This document shows positions 25,041-36,800 of a DNA stretch of 64,000 bases, one piece after another (position 1 is the stretch's first letter; each line of letters starts with the position of its first letter). Below the pieces are notes generated by a model. That model had not been told where the DNA came from and searched no databases. It saw only the letters and a list, made by a program, of their open reading frames with translations. A program made the position numbers and the translations under genes. Location of the stretch: assembly GCF_016775155.1 (NCBI RefSeq), contig NZ_JAEUGD010000042.1, positions 310,001 through 374,000 on the forward strand, read 5' to 3'. The DNA comes from Fulvivirga marina. GTDB taxonomy: Bacteria > Bacteroidota > Bacteroidia > Cytophagales > Cyclobacteriaceae.

Positions 25041-25103
25041 TCGTCGGTCAGGGGCATTTTACCCAAAGTAGCGGTTGTATGATCTACTGGTATGCAATAA
25101 TTG

Positions 25104-25247
25104 TTTGAAAATGAGGTATTTAAAAGAGTCGTCTAAGGCCGGTGTAAATTATACCATTAGAGGTAGACGACTAGAGGAGTCAATTAAGGGCTTTGATATG
25201 TTGTTTTATTTTAAAATTGAGTTGATTATTACTCACGAGTCTAACGG
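25104..25247 (+). promoter_or_regulatory. CRISPR leader 2 with conserved inverted repeat
   Basis: AGTCGTCTA (25127-25135) and TAGACGACT (25164-25172) are a perfect 9-bp inverted repeat. Between them lies an imperfect palindrome, GGTGTAAATTATACC (25141-25155). TTACTCA at 25229-25235 ends 12 nt before the first repeat. All these marks occupy the same offsets as in leader 1. Another AGTCGTC overlaps the cas2 stop at 25039-25045. Confidence 0.8.
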
Positions 25248-26534
25248 CTGCTAATCGTACCTAGGAGGAATTGAAATATGGTCATATAATGTTTTGTATT
25301 AATAACTCTTACTGCTAATCGTACCTAGGAGGAATTGAAATTATATTTCAAAGCAGTAGCAAAAACAGCCTTCAAAGGCTGCTAATCGTACCTAGGAGGA
25401 ATTGAAATAGGTAAGCCTGCCCATATCTGAGCTTGCCCATCACCCTGCTAATCGTACCTAGGAGGAATTGAAATGCTGGTAGTACTGTATGAAGTTGATG
25501 GCTGCGGCTCTGCTAATCGTACCTAGGAGGAATTGAAATTTCGGTATATGAAATATGAGTCGTCTGGTAAACGCTGCTAATCGTACCTAGGAGGAATTGA
25601 AATATATATCATCATCAACGAGGGCATTACTAGAAAATTCCTGCTAATCGTACCTAGGAGGAATTGAAATAAACCTCCATCATCATGGCCTCCTCAAGCC
25701 CAAAACTACTGCTAATCGTACCTAGGAGGAATTGAAATACAGAAATGAAAACTTCAACAGCAAATCAAATCGCAACTGCTAATCGTACCTAGGAGGAATT
25801 GAAATAATACTGGGTGGCAGAGTCTTGAAGTAATTGCAGATACTGCTAATCGTACCTAGGAGGAATTGAAATTTATTTTTATGGTACTCTAAACGGAATT
25901 GACGCAGGCTGCTAATCGTACCTAGGAGGAATTGAAATAAAAATGATGAGAAAAAGAAAATAGAGTATGACGATTCTGCTAATCGTACCTAGGAGGAATT
26001 GAAATGACAACAGTTTACCTCAAATCGCAGATCCTGAAGCTACTGCTAATCGTACCTAGGAGGAATTGAAATTCGTCAGTCCTAAATTTACCTATTTCAA
26101 ATTTAATCTGCTAATCGTACCTAGGAGGAATTGAAATGCGCCTTTTAAGTTTGCTCCGGTGATTGAACACATTCCTGCTAATCGTACCTAGGAGGAATTG
26201 AAATTAGCATAACTTGGAACTGCTCAGCTGTTGAGTTTAGTCTGCTAATCGTACCTAGGAGGAATTGAAATCTGGACATTATAGACTTATGTACACATAT
26301 TGTTTTACTGCTAATCGTACCTAGGAGGAATTGAAATTTGACCTGCTTACACTCAGTTATGAGATTCAAACACGCTGCTAATCGTACCTAGGAGGAATTG
26401 AAATAGTCGCGGCAGGGATCGAGAGGGTAGAAAGATTTCTGCTAATCGTACCTAGGAGGAATTGAAATTAATAAGAACGTCCCCAACGTTATCATAATAA
26501 TTATACTGCTAATCGTACCTAGGAGGAATTGAAA
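25248..26534 (+). CRISPR. CRISPR array 2: 20 repeats, 19 spacers
   Basis: The same 30-bp repeat as in array 1 occurs 20 times, with 19 unique spacers of about 34-38 bp. The last copy (26506-26534) ends GAAAC like that of array 1. It lies directly downstream of cas2 in the same direction and has its own leader, so it is probably the main acquiring array. On casual reading no spacer is shared with array 1. Confidence 0.98.
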
Positions 26535-26669
26535 CCAAGCTTTCGCCTGTGGGTAGGATAATGCGGCTTGGTTCACGAGGGGTTTGTGCGGCATGGAAGC
26601 GGGTACGAGTAAATGGATTTGTAGGGGTATACCCTCTGCCTTCGGCATCTCTCTCGAGCGGGAATTTAG
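26535..26669 (+). other. Structured CRISPR trailer element (array 2 copy, intact)
   Basis: This 135-nt sequence follows the last canonical repeat and is nearly identical to the element after array 1, with about ten differences and one indel. It has the AACCAAGC (26533-26540) / GCTTGGTT (26566-26573) inverted repeat and the TGCC-TTC-GGCA hairpin, and it is followed at once by a decayed repeat. This copy has no insertion. Confidence 0.8.
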
Positions 26670-26749
26670 TGATTGCACCTAGGAGGAATTGAAATTTGGA
26701 TATGAGTACCCCGGAAAACAAGATTATACTTGGCTGCTAATCGTACCTA
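26670..26749 (+). CRISPR. Decayed repeats at the end of array 2
   Basis: A degenerate repeat at 26670-26695 (starting TGATTGCACC, as after array 1) is followed by a 38-bp spacer-like stretch and a truncated repeat, CTGCTAATCGTACCTA, at 26734-26749. They are the leader-distal relics of the array. Confidence 0.85.
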
Positions 26750-26880
26750 AAAAGGTTAATCGCCAAGTCTTAAGTAAACTTTACCACCATCTATGTGAAT
26801 GATCAAATAATTTGCTGTTAAATTGGAGAGCCCCATAAAAGTTGAACTTTATTCAAAGCAATAACAGCTTTTATAAACTT

Positions 26881-27495
26881 ATGGCGCAACCAACCATTCC
26901 ATTACTATCCGAAGCAATCTATCACATATACACCCATGCCAATGGCAGTGAAAACCTATTTAGGGAAGATGAGAATTATTACTATTTTCTGAGAAAGTAT
27001 TCCGAATATATTCACCCTGTTGCTGAAACATTTGCTTATTGCCTCATGCCAAATCATGTTCATTTGATGATTAGGGTGAGGGGAGAGGAGGAGTTAGTAG
27101 CTTTTTTTAGGTCGAAAAAACCAAACCTCCAAGGTTTTCAAAACCTTGGAGGTTTAATTAGACAGCAATTCAGCAACTTATTTAATGGCTATACAAAAGC
27201 CTACAACAAACGATACAGCCGCAAAGGAAGTCTCTTTACCCCCAATTTTAAGCGAAAACCTGTAGAAAGCGATTCTTACTTTACGGCCTTAATAGCCTAT
27301 ATTCATAACAATCCTGTCCATCATGGTTTTGTGAAGAATGCCGAAGAATGGCGGCATAGTTCATATCATGGCTATTTGCTTGATAAAAGAACTAAAATAG
27401 CCAGGGAGGAGGGGCTTCAGTGGTTTGGAGGAAAAGAGGAGTTTGTAACTGTACATCAGCAGCTTAAGAAGCAAGATGTTGTGTCGTTAGATTAA
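26881..27495 (+). CDS. REP-associated tyrosine transposase (RAYT, Y1_Tnp family)
   Basis: The 204-aa protein (ATG at 26881; TTG at 26842 is an alternative) has the HUH motif LMPNHVHLMIRV near residue 60 and the catalytic Tyr region FNGYTKAYNKRYSRKGSLF. Such proteins cut and join single-stranded DNA at REP palindromes. Strikingly, a perfect 33-bp palindrome of the local family lies inside the gene at 27123-27155, in frame, adding 11 residues around NLQGFQNLGG between the HUH and Tyr motifs. The same palindrome in variant form follows the stop by 7 bp. The insertion lies before the catalytic Tyr, so activity is uncertain. Confidence 0.88.
   Translation: MAQPTIPLLSEAIYHIYTHANGSENLFREDENYYYFLRKYSEYIHPVAETFAYCLMPNHVHLMIRVRGEEELVAFFRSKKPNLQGFQNLGGLIRQQFSNLFNGYTKAYNKRYSRKGSLFTPNFKRKPVESDSYFTALIAYIHNNPVHHGFVKNAEEWRHSSYHGYLLDKRTKIAREEGLQWFGGKEEFVTVHQQLKKQDVVSLD
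27123..27155. repeat. Palindrome P3 inside the RAYT coding region
   Basis: A perfect 33-bp palindrome with central C at 27139. Its length is a multiple of three and it keeps the frame open. Its core equals that of P1. Confidence 0.92.
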
Positions 27496-27502
27496 TTAAA
27501 GT

Positions 27503-27529
27503 CCTCCAAGGATTTTGAATCCTTGGAGG
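27503..27529. repeat. Palindrome P4 downstream of the RAYT gene
   Basis: CCTCCAAGGATT and AATCCTTGGAGG are 12-bp arms around TTG. It is a variant of the P1-P3 core with altered centre, followed by a run of A. It probably also acts as a terminator. Confidence 0.85.
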
Positions 27530-27532
27530 GCT

Positions 27533-27566
27533 AAAAAAAAAGCCTCTTAAATAATTTTAAGCGGCT
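27533..27566 (-). terminator. Terminator of the tRNA-Asp gene
   Basis: On the minus strand a 10-bp stem with one mismatch (27557-27566 with 27541-27550) and a 6-nt loop is followed by eight T. It lies about 20 bp downstream of the tRNA 3' end. Confidence 0.75.
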
Positions 27567-27588
27567 CTTTATAATTAACTTTCATTTG

Positions 27589-27662
27589 CGGTCTGGACGG
27601 GACTCGAACCCGCGACCTCCTGCGTGACAGGCAGGCATTCTAACCAGCTGAACTACCAGACC
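27589..27662 (-). tRNA. tRNA-Asp (GTC)
   Basis: The minus strand folds as a cloverleaf of 74 nt: acceptor GGTCTGG/CCAGACC, D-arm with AGCTGGTTAGA, anticodon loop CTGTCAC with anticodon GTC, T-loop GGTTCGAGTCC, and discriminator G. The CCA end is not encoded, which is common in this phylum. tRNA genes are frequent integration sites, but I see no attachment-site duplication. Confidence 0.96.
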
Positions 27663-27841
27663 ATTATGTATTTCCCTATCGTTTAAGGGGCTGCAAATGT
27701 ATAATTACAAATCTTATTATGCAACACTTTTGGAAAAGTCAGGCGTATATTTTTTAATATTTTTTTGTCACACTCAAATCCTTAGTTTTTTTAAGTTTTA
27801 AAAAGCTTGTCAAGCTCCAAGGAGAGCAGTGGGTAGCCGGC

Positions 27842-30800
27842 TTATTTGAGTATGAACCGGGCCACCAGTAGCGCTTTGTTTATTGCTTTATCTACATTTT
27901 TAATTGTTAGTTGCAGGCTTTCTGCTTTGATCTCCTCATCTCTGATGGTGAAAGATTTGACATTCCCAATTTTAACCCCTTCGGTAAAGTTGATCTCATT
28001 TTGCTCTTGTACCACTACCAGATCTGCTGCCTGCAAACTAGTATCGGCAGTTAGTATCAGATCGGTGATTTTGACATCTTTAGGTTCCCTAGGCTTACCC
28101 TCTTCATCGAGCCTGACATAATACGGCAGGTGCCTGGTCAGTTCATCGATGGTTAAGGTTCGTTCGGTATCCCCATCATCAGTTTGCATGGCTTTGTGCC
28201 ATTCATTGGAGAGGTCGTGTTTCAGGTCTATGATAGAGAACAGGCCTTCCTGTTGCCCCAGCTCTTCGTTGTTTTTATTGAATTCAACTACTGATCCCAG
28301 TGCAGCCTTTTTCATAAGCTCTCCTCCCTCGTTAGAAGTATAACGCATATGAACGATCACATCAGAGATGGTATCATAGTCAAATTGTCTGAAGTCAGGC
28401 AGCTCTATACGCCACTTGCTAATGGCTCCGGCCCCCTCAAAGGGCAGGTAGCGCTCATCTTTGAAGTTGAGCTCAAACATACCGCTTTCATTTTGAGCAG
28501 AGCTGGCCGCAATGGCATTGACCGGAATGTTGAAGGTAGTGAACCGCCCGTCAGTTTCTTCAGTTTTCTCCGGATAATCGTTTTTATCTTTGGCTATGGC
28601 GCTATTACGAAATTTATTTTCAAGCAACCGTAAAGAGGCATTTAACCCAGTGTAAGGCCCTACTATACAAGGAATAGAAATAGAGACGGATTTAATGCGC
28701 CTTTTGTAGTGGCCAGGGTAGTCCATATCAAACAATATTTCTGGCAGATTGAATTCACATTTTCCAGTTTCCTTCAGTTGAATCAGCGCAATTGGGTTGA
28801 TGCTGCGCAGAGAAATATGCTTGGATATTTCGTAATCATGACCTTTCTTCTCTTGGTAGGCTGCTTCCAGTTGTTTCAGTCCCACATACAATTTTTCACC
28901 GGCGAGCAAACCATCTCTACCCGATTCCCAATAGCCAGGTTGAATGAAGTCCGAGCTAGTCAGGCCTCTTTCAAAACGGTATACCTTCTCGGCTTTTTTG
29001 CCCAGTTCATAAGCCAGGCTGTAGACCTGATGGTAAAGTGTTCTTAAATTACCTTTCATCCAGGTGTAAAGCTCCTCGTTGGTATACTTGTTTTTGATGA
29101 AATCTTCCACCTCCTGGTTGTGGTCTATCATTTTTTGCTGGTTAGCGATCTCCTTGTTGGCTATATCGATCCTGATCTGCTGTGAAAGGATTTGCTTGTC
29201 GATTTGCTTGATCTCTAATCCGGCTGAGTTTGCCTGCATAACACGTTCTTGCATTGCTCTAAGGAATCCTCCTTTTTTGCTTGCTCTGGTTGATGCATAG
29301 ACATGTTCGGCAGCGTCAGTTTGCATCCAGCGTGCAATAGCCTGCGTAATATTTCCAAGGTTTGAGCCTCCAAATGTAAAATTGGCACCAACACCGATTG
29401 GAGTGGCAAAAGCTCCAATAGTAGGGATGGCGTGCAGTACACTGGCTAATGATTCTATTTTTCCGATAGTGTCTTGTAGATCATGAGCCTCTTTGGCTTT
29501 ATCCATATCTTCCTTCTCATAATCGTTAATCTTTAAACCGCTTTCTTCAAGTGGAGTTTTTATGGCATTGGCCAGCTCAGTAAAGTCGGTATCCATGTCA
29601 GGAACCTTGCTGACTTCTTCACCTATCAACTGCAGGTAATAACGCATGCGGTGCTCAGGTGATTTTCTGTTTTGCCATAAGCCATCCATAGCCTTCTCTG
29701 CTTCTTCAAGCTGCTTCTTTTTGACCTCCATGACGAGATTATGCATTACACCTTCATGTTTGGACCGGATCTGTGAAATTGCCTCTCCATCCTTTTTCTC
29801 AAGGGCAGAAAGCATAGCACTGCCCAGTGACTTCAATTCGCCACACAGTTCCAGCGATTTTTGTAGCAGGTAATAAAACCTGTAATTAGGCATGGGAGTA
29901 TTGAGGTCATTTAAAACCGAGGCAATACTCAATCCCTGAGCTACTGCTTTGACAAGTAATGCAGGGTCAATTGGAGGTTCGAATAGAGGAAGTTTGCGGA
30001 ATACCCCTTCAATGTTGAGACAATGTCGAATTTTGTATAAACGATCCTCGATAGTATCCCAATACCCAATGAGTTTTGGGTTATTGGGAATGCAGAAGTA
30101 CAGTGTAGAGTCGAATCCAAATATATTAGCAAAACCTACTACACCATTTTCAATACCGATTGGCAGAGTAGTTTGATTACTGAAAGGTACCGCCAACTCA
30201 AGTTCCACCATGGCATTGGAGAATGCATCCCATTTACCCAATAGAGATTTGTAGGTTTGAGGTTTGATCTCGCCTCTTCGGGGAATAGTTTGTGGTCTTC
30301 TACCCATAATATGGTAGGCCAGTACATAAAGTTGTGTAGCCTGGTTAACCGTTTCAATGGTATCCTGCCTGAAAAGATAATCTCCCCATTCAATCAGATT
30401 GTCAATATACTTCATCACTACCCATTTCATATAGGCGACAGGTCGGCTTCTGGCTACTAAATGAGGTTTGAACGGATCGCTACGCCACTCATTAATAGCC
30501 TGATCGGCCGTATTGGGTTTTAAGTTGGAGAAAATTTGATCTAGTATATCCTGGGTGTTGATTTCTTTGAACGGACGGAATTGCCAAAACCTTTTGTCAT
30601 CAGCTCCTTTGGCCATGGGATTGAAAACAAAATGATACCACTTCATGGCTTCCTCAAACTGCTGGGCTTTACTCAAGGCATCAGCAAGCATGAGGGGTGT
30701 ATGGAAAAACAGTTCCCAATTGTATAAAGAATAAGGCCTTTTTAATTCATGATAAGATCCGTTGTTTCCTCCGTATGCTTCATGCTTATCAATGCTGTTG

Positions 30801-33800
30801 TTTAAGTTGTGCTGAAAAAATCCGGATAGCTGTCCTTTGTTGAGGTAGCTAAATAGCTTTTTTGTAAATGGGTGATACAGGTCAAAGAACTCTTGCATAG
30901 AAAGCTGATTGCCCTTATTAACCGTAGGTACTTGCCCAAAGTATTGAAGTTGAGAGCCACTAACCTGTAAGGAGTATAAATTTGAACTTGTATAATGGAA
31001 ATTAGATGGTAACGATGGAAAACTGCCAGGTAAATTGCCAGCAACCGTAATGTTGGCTCCATCGAATTTGAATGAATCTACCAGGTTATTATTTACTCCA
31101 TAAATGCCAAGTTCTATAAAGTCTGACTGACTTCTTGAAACAAAACTATACTTCCTGAGATCAGTCAGGAACTTACGAACTTCTTTGATCGTAGTGTCAC
31201 CGGTGGTTTGAGATTTGGAAGATTCTCCAAAATCATAAATAGCATCTTTTGAAAGTTGTTTTTGAGTCCATTTGTGATTTTTTAACTCACTCATTCCTAG
31301 TTTTATTTCCCAAAATTCGGAAGTTGCCCCATCACTCATTGGGAATGCAGATAATTCTTCCGGGGTTAATTTTCTTTCGGCTCCATTTCCTTTTTTTATA
31401 GTCTGTTTTACAGGCTCAGTCTTTTTCATGATCTGGGGAAAAAATATAAGTAACCTGTCATTCCAAACCACGGGTATTAGATAACATCCATTCCCGATGA
31501 TCTTACCATCATCGTCCTCAACATCATAACTTGGAATATCCATTTCAATTTTAGTCCATGGATTCCAGTTCATTTGGTCCAAGGCCAGATATCTGTGAAA
31601 GAAGAAGTAAGGGGCATTACGGGTGCGTGAGAAAATATGAAGTTTACTTGCTTCATTCCATAGCCCATTGGAATTTTTGGAGCCCTCTATGTACAGACCT
31701 AAAACTTCCATGTTAGCCACTTCATCTACTTGATATAGGTATGACTTAAGTGCATTTTCTACATTTTCTTTATTGATATCGTTTTGTAGTAATTCACTTT
31801 CGAGCGCTTTGAAAAAAGGTGATTTATCATCTCTCAAATTACTTTCGATCCAGTTTTCGGGATAGAGGAATACTTTGCGGTTGGCCTCCCATACCCGGTA
31901 ACGTTGCATCCATTCCCAACGCCCTCTATCGAGGATGTCAGGGGTAATACTGTTGTGAGGTTCTTCCAGACCAAGGAAGCACCTTTGAACGAATAGCTGT
32001 ACGGAAGAGATTGCCTGCTTAATGCGGGAAGTCTCCATACAGGCATCCATTTGCACATCAATCAAAAAGAACTCAAAGAGCCCGTCGGCATCAGTAACTC
32101 CCCATTGAATGAGTTCTGATTGCTGTAAAAGATAAGCTATGAGTGCTGATTGCTGATGGTTTCTGATGGTGTCATTTAGAGGTTTCACTACCTGCTCCCA
32201 ATCTTCCTGTCTGTATTTGACTCGAAGAGAGTTTTGTATGCTATCAGCTATTTTTCGGCATTTCTTGAAATTTGAAGTAGGTTTTGCCCAGTCAAACAGC
32301 AAATCAATGTCCATTCCGATTTTATCTGCTATGTCCAGCGCTTTCTGAAGCTTTAACAGGTTGATTTCATTATAGAAATTTTCCGGGGTTTCCAGCTCAA
32401 AATGATCTTCGGCTATAAGTTTATCTATTGATTCTTGTTTCCACTGGGTCAGATCCTCTATTTTTTCACTGAGTAATGCAGGATCGTCGGGGTTTTGGAC
32501 CCACTGGAAGAAGTCTGTGAGCGTGGTTTCGGTCTCAGGCAGCGAGTTCCTTAAGCGGATGTAGGCTTCGAGTCTCAACCACTGTTTTAGTGTTAGGCTG
32601 TTAAAGTCCAGGCCTCCAAAATCCATTTTGAACTTATCGAAATGCAGGAATTCCTCTGCTTCAATTTCAAAGATTGAAGCCAGTATGGAAGTCTTATGCA
32701 GTTTAACATAAGCTTCCTTGCAGTATGCGGTGGTAAAGTCTGGCAGCAATAGTGCAGGAGGTATGTTTCCTATATCAGAGGTTGGTGTTTTCCAGTAAAC
32801 ATTTTTCAACTCCTGAGCAGTTACCTGTAGCTCGTAGAGCTTGGCAGATTGTAATTCCATAGGAGTAGCCCACCATTCATTGGTAGGGTCTTCCTGCTGG
32901 GTAAAGGTAAGCGTGTGCCCATCAATGGTTATTGAAGGAGCAATATTGCTGTCTCTGACAATCAATGTGTAGTCTTCACTTTTTGAAGGGATGAGATAGC
33001 CGGACCAGTTGTTGTCAGCGGGCTTTGCACTTTCCTTGATCGATTCGAAGATCTGGTAAATAGGGGCAGCCGGGGTACCGGAGGTGAGTATTTTAGTGAC
33101 AAGGATGTCAGTTACCTCTGGTTTCAATCCGGTGCTTTGTGACAGTGTATCTACTACAAACCGATGAGTGAGCTGGTCTCTTAAATAGGGGAGGAAGACT
33201 GCCATAAAAGCCCGACTTTTTTTAGGGGCAGTATTCGGGTTTTCCTGCCCCTCAGGGATTTCATTGAAGGGCACATTGATATCGCCGGTTTTTAAGGTGG
33301 TTTCCGCCTCTTCCACTATGACTTTATATTCGGGGGATTTTTGCTTTTCTGTTTCAAACACCCCACCCAGAACTTCTTTAAACAGTTTGGTTTGTTGCTT
33401 TTCAATACGTTCCAGAGATTTGCTCCACTCGGCATCGTTGCTTAAGGTCTGGTAATCCGTTTTTTCCGCCAGGGTAAGTATGCCGGTGATTTGAATACTT
33501 CCACCTTCTGCATTGTAAAGCAGTTTGTTTTTGAGCGACTTGCTGTCATCTATAATGAACGACAGGTTTTTGGGAGCATTGGTCGTAAAGGTGCTTGAAC
33601 CTTCTATTATTCCGATTATTTTTTCGGTGACAGTCTGAGGAAATAGCAAAGACCCCTTATCCCGAGCCATTTCTGTAGTTACTTCATCGCCTTCCTTAAT
33701 GTCTGGGTGAGCCAGGTCTATGGCATTTAAGCCGTCATACAGTGTTTTGGCCAGTTGCAAGATTGTTTTGTCATCAGGAACGAGAGGTCTTTGAGAATCA

Positions 33801-36800
33801 TTATAACCTTTGATGATGTAATTAAGCTGCCTGTAATTAAAACCGGCATCCTCCATCTTAGTCCAGTTTTCGATAAAGCCCAGTGAAATATGGGCACTGC
33901 CAAATGGGTTGCCGAAGAGTGGGATGATGCTTATAAAATAGGGGATTTTGAGCCCGACGGCTTTGGACAATAACCGGTATCTGTACATCAAAGAGAGGTT
34001 GGCCAGATTGAGCAGATCTTCCATGCTTTCAGCCTCCATAATAGCCGTTATATCATCTGCTGATAGATTGAAAGCTGCCATAACTACGGTTAGGTGATCG
34101 GTGATCCTGGTATTTTTGGTCAGGTAATTTCCGTTTTTGTCTGCTGAAAATACTTTGTCAATACCCAGAATATTGTGAGAGAGGAAAAGGCGTTTGTATA
34201 ATGACTGCTCTCCTGAAATGCTGATGTCTGACCAGAAGACCAATAGTTTGATCAATTCAATGCCGGTCAGATCCAGTAGTTTCTTAATGGCTACCAATTG
34301 ATGCAAAAAGTCAGGCGTAATTTCACAATGGATCTTCGCTGGTGTTTTAAAGCCATTGCAGTCATCATCTTCATCGTCATCATTACAGCTGCCAGGCTCT
34401 TCAAATAATTCGTCACAATCATCATCACAGCCGTCATCGTCGGGCATCAAATCATCCGGACAGGAAGTTTTTTCAACAGCGAGGCCAAGCAAAGCTTTGT
34501 CTACTTCATCAATGGTCCAGCCCAGCTTGCGCCATAGCCTGATAAACCGGTGAATATGGTCATATTCTTCAGGGGTAACAGCGCTGCCATCCAAATGGAT
34601 CAACCTGACTGTTTCCAGGTCACATGAGTCAGCTTTGCCTACTGAAAAAGGCAGGTTCCTTTTTTCGCTTACAAGGTAGAATTTGTTGTTAACCTTAATG
34701 ATCTTCCCTTTTTCACCATCAGAACTCACAAAAGTGATCAACTCCCATCCGCTATTGTTATTGGTGTCTGGGTCATTGAATGTAATTAGTCCGGTATGCT
34801 TGTCAATGGTGCCAATCATTATTTCTTCGCCTGTTTCAGGGTCGGTCATGATGATCTGGCAATTTTTGACTTTGGCCAGAACGATCTCTATCGGGTTGTC
34901 GGAGGCATTATATTTATAGATGAATTCTCCATCGATACAAGGTGTTCCATTTTCCAAAACAATGATCTTTCCAACCCTTTCGAAGTAGCAGTATACCCAA
35001 TGTTCAAAGTCCTTGTTTTCGTCACAGATATCGAGCACTTCACTACATGGATCGGGGTTGATGGTGGCCTCCAACAAAGGAATGAGTGGCTGATATTTGT
35101 TCAGGAAATCGATCAGTTTTTTATATTTTGCTTTGGGAGTTCCTGCACTGTTGTCTACCAGTGATTGCATGAAGCGATAGCTAAAGCCAATACTCTGCAT
35201 CACTGCCAGAGCTTTACCTGTGGGTACGTTAGGATTGAGGCATCTGGTTTTCAGTAGCTCTACCAGATCCATGTAGCTGACTCCTGTACGTCTCAGTAAC
35301 TGGTCTTTCACAAAAGTGAGCCCTGTTTTTGTGACTTCATCGTCATTGAGCATTTCTGCTTCTGTACCATATCCATAATATTCGTGCACTGGTTTTAAAC
35401 CAATTTTTGTATGATACTCGTCCAGAGTGTGTTCCTTTTTGCACTGTTTGTCCCAGTATTCTTTAGAAACAAAAGCTTCCTTAGTTAGGATGACATACTC
35501 TTCCTGGGTGAGTCCAAGAAATTCTGCATCCACAGCCCTGTCGATATAGGCGGTATGTAGTTTATCCAGTTCTTCTTTTTCAGCTTCAGTAAAGTCCGGG
35601 GTTTCTTCAGGAGTATTTTCTTCTTCAGCAACCGGCGCATCTTTCTCCTTCCTGGGTGAGCGGAAAGTGTCGATTAATTCATGCCTGCTGGTTTCCAGAT
35701 AATCGAGATAAACCCTGGCTACGTCTATGGGCTGGTGATAGGGCAGAGTAAAAGGGTAAACCGCTTTATGCAGGATACAGTAGGCCTCATATTCCGTATG
35801 TTGTGGCTGAGCCAGTAGCTCGCTGCTGGTCTCATTTTCAGTAACGTTAAAAGGTTTTGGATAATGATAGACCAGATAGTTTTCCAGCACTTCGTTGACA
35901 AGGTCAATATAGGGGAGAATCGTGTTGGTGTTTTTGCAGGTAAGCTGCAGGCATCCAAGGTCTGGGCGGCGCTCAAAGAGTTTTTCCAGTGGGGTATTGG
36001 AGATGTCTTTAGGATCAGGGTTGATGGGAATGTTGCCGTTGGGGTCAAGGTTATTGTTACGCAGGTATTGTAGTAAGTCTACAAAATAGGCTGCAGCACT
36101 GTAAACGGAGTTACATTCGCCACATTCGCAAAAATCAGCATCTCCAAACAGCATGTCCCAGCTGAGGTTGTGCTTTTGAAGCTCGTCACGAGCCACCATG
36201 CTTATGGATCGCGGTGCATTTTCAGTCGAGAATGACCTGTTCATAGACATGGTTTCTCTCTGTGCGGAATAGGTATTTAGTGATTTGTCAATAAAGTCCA
36301 CTCCGGTACCTTGTCCGGCTTCCTTCATGGCAATAAGTGCCTGCTCATTTCTGATGCGGGCATTGGTGGCATTGGTGTGTAACTGTTTGGCCATGACTTC
36401 ACCGTCCTCACCAAAATTTTGGGAGTAACTTTTGACAAACTGCTCCTCAGGCATCTCACTGATCCTGTAAGCTGAGGACATGTTCGTATCCAGTAATACC
36501 GCTATAACTTCTGGTGCCGGACTGATGGCAGCTATCCGTTGAAGGCTTTTTAAGCTATTTGCAACTTCGGCACGTGCTTCTTGCGGAATGTTATCAAATG
36601 CTTTTTCGTTTTTAAAAGCTTCGTAAACAGAGGTGGTTTTGATGTTGAAATCTTCTGACTGATTGTCCAGAAATGTAGCAAGGTTACCACTCAGTGTTTG
36701 GTTGGTTACAGGAGTCTCCTTAGGGTCGGCCAGCATGCGTCTGAGTGAAGCTGTAGGCTCCAAGTTGAAAAGCTTCGTGTGCATCTCGCGGGCTACACTT

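Noticed and set aside
26178-26721. Minus-strand frames of 63-78 codons across array 2 and its trailer
   Set aside because: They are translations of repeat units (the recurring FQFLLGTIS) and of the trailer, not genes.
27589-27662. tRNA-Asp as integration site of a genomic island carrying the CRISPR or Tc genes
   Set aside because: I found no integrase gene and no repeated tRNA 3' fragment in the window.
34356-34553. Ser-rich 65-codon plus-strand frame
   Set aside because: It is the reverse complement of the acidic Asp/Cys-rich part of TcA.
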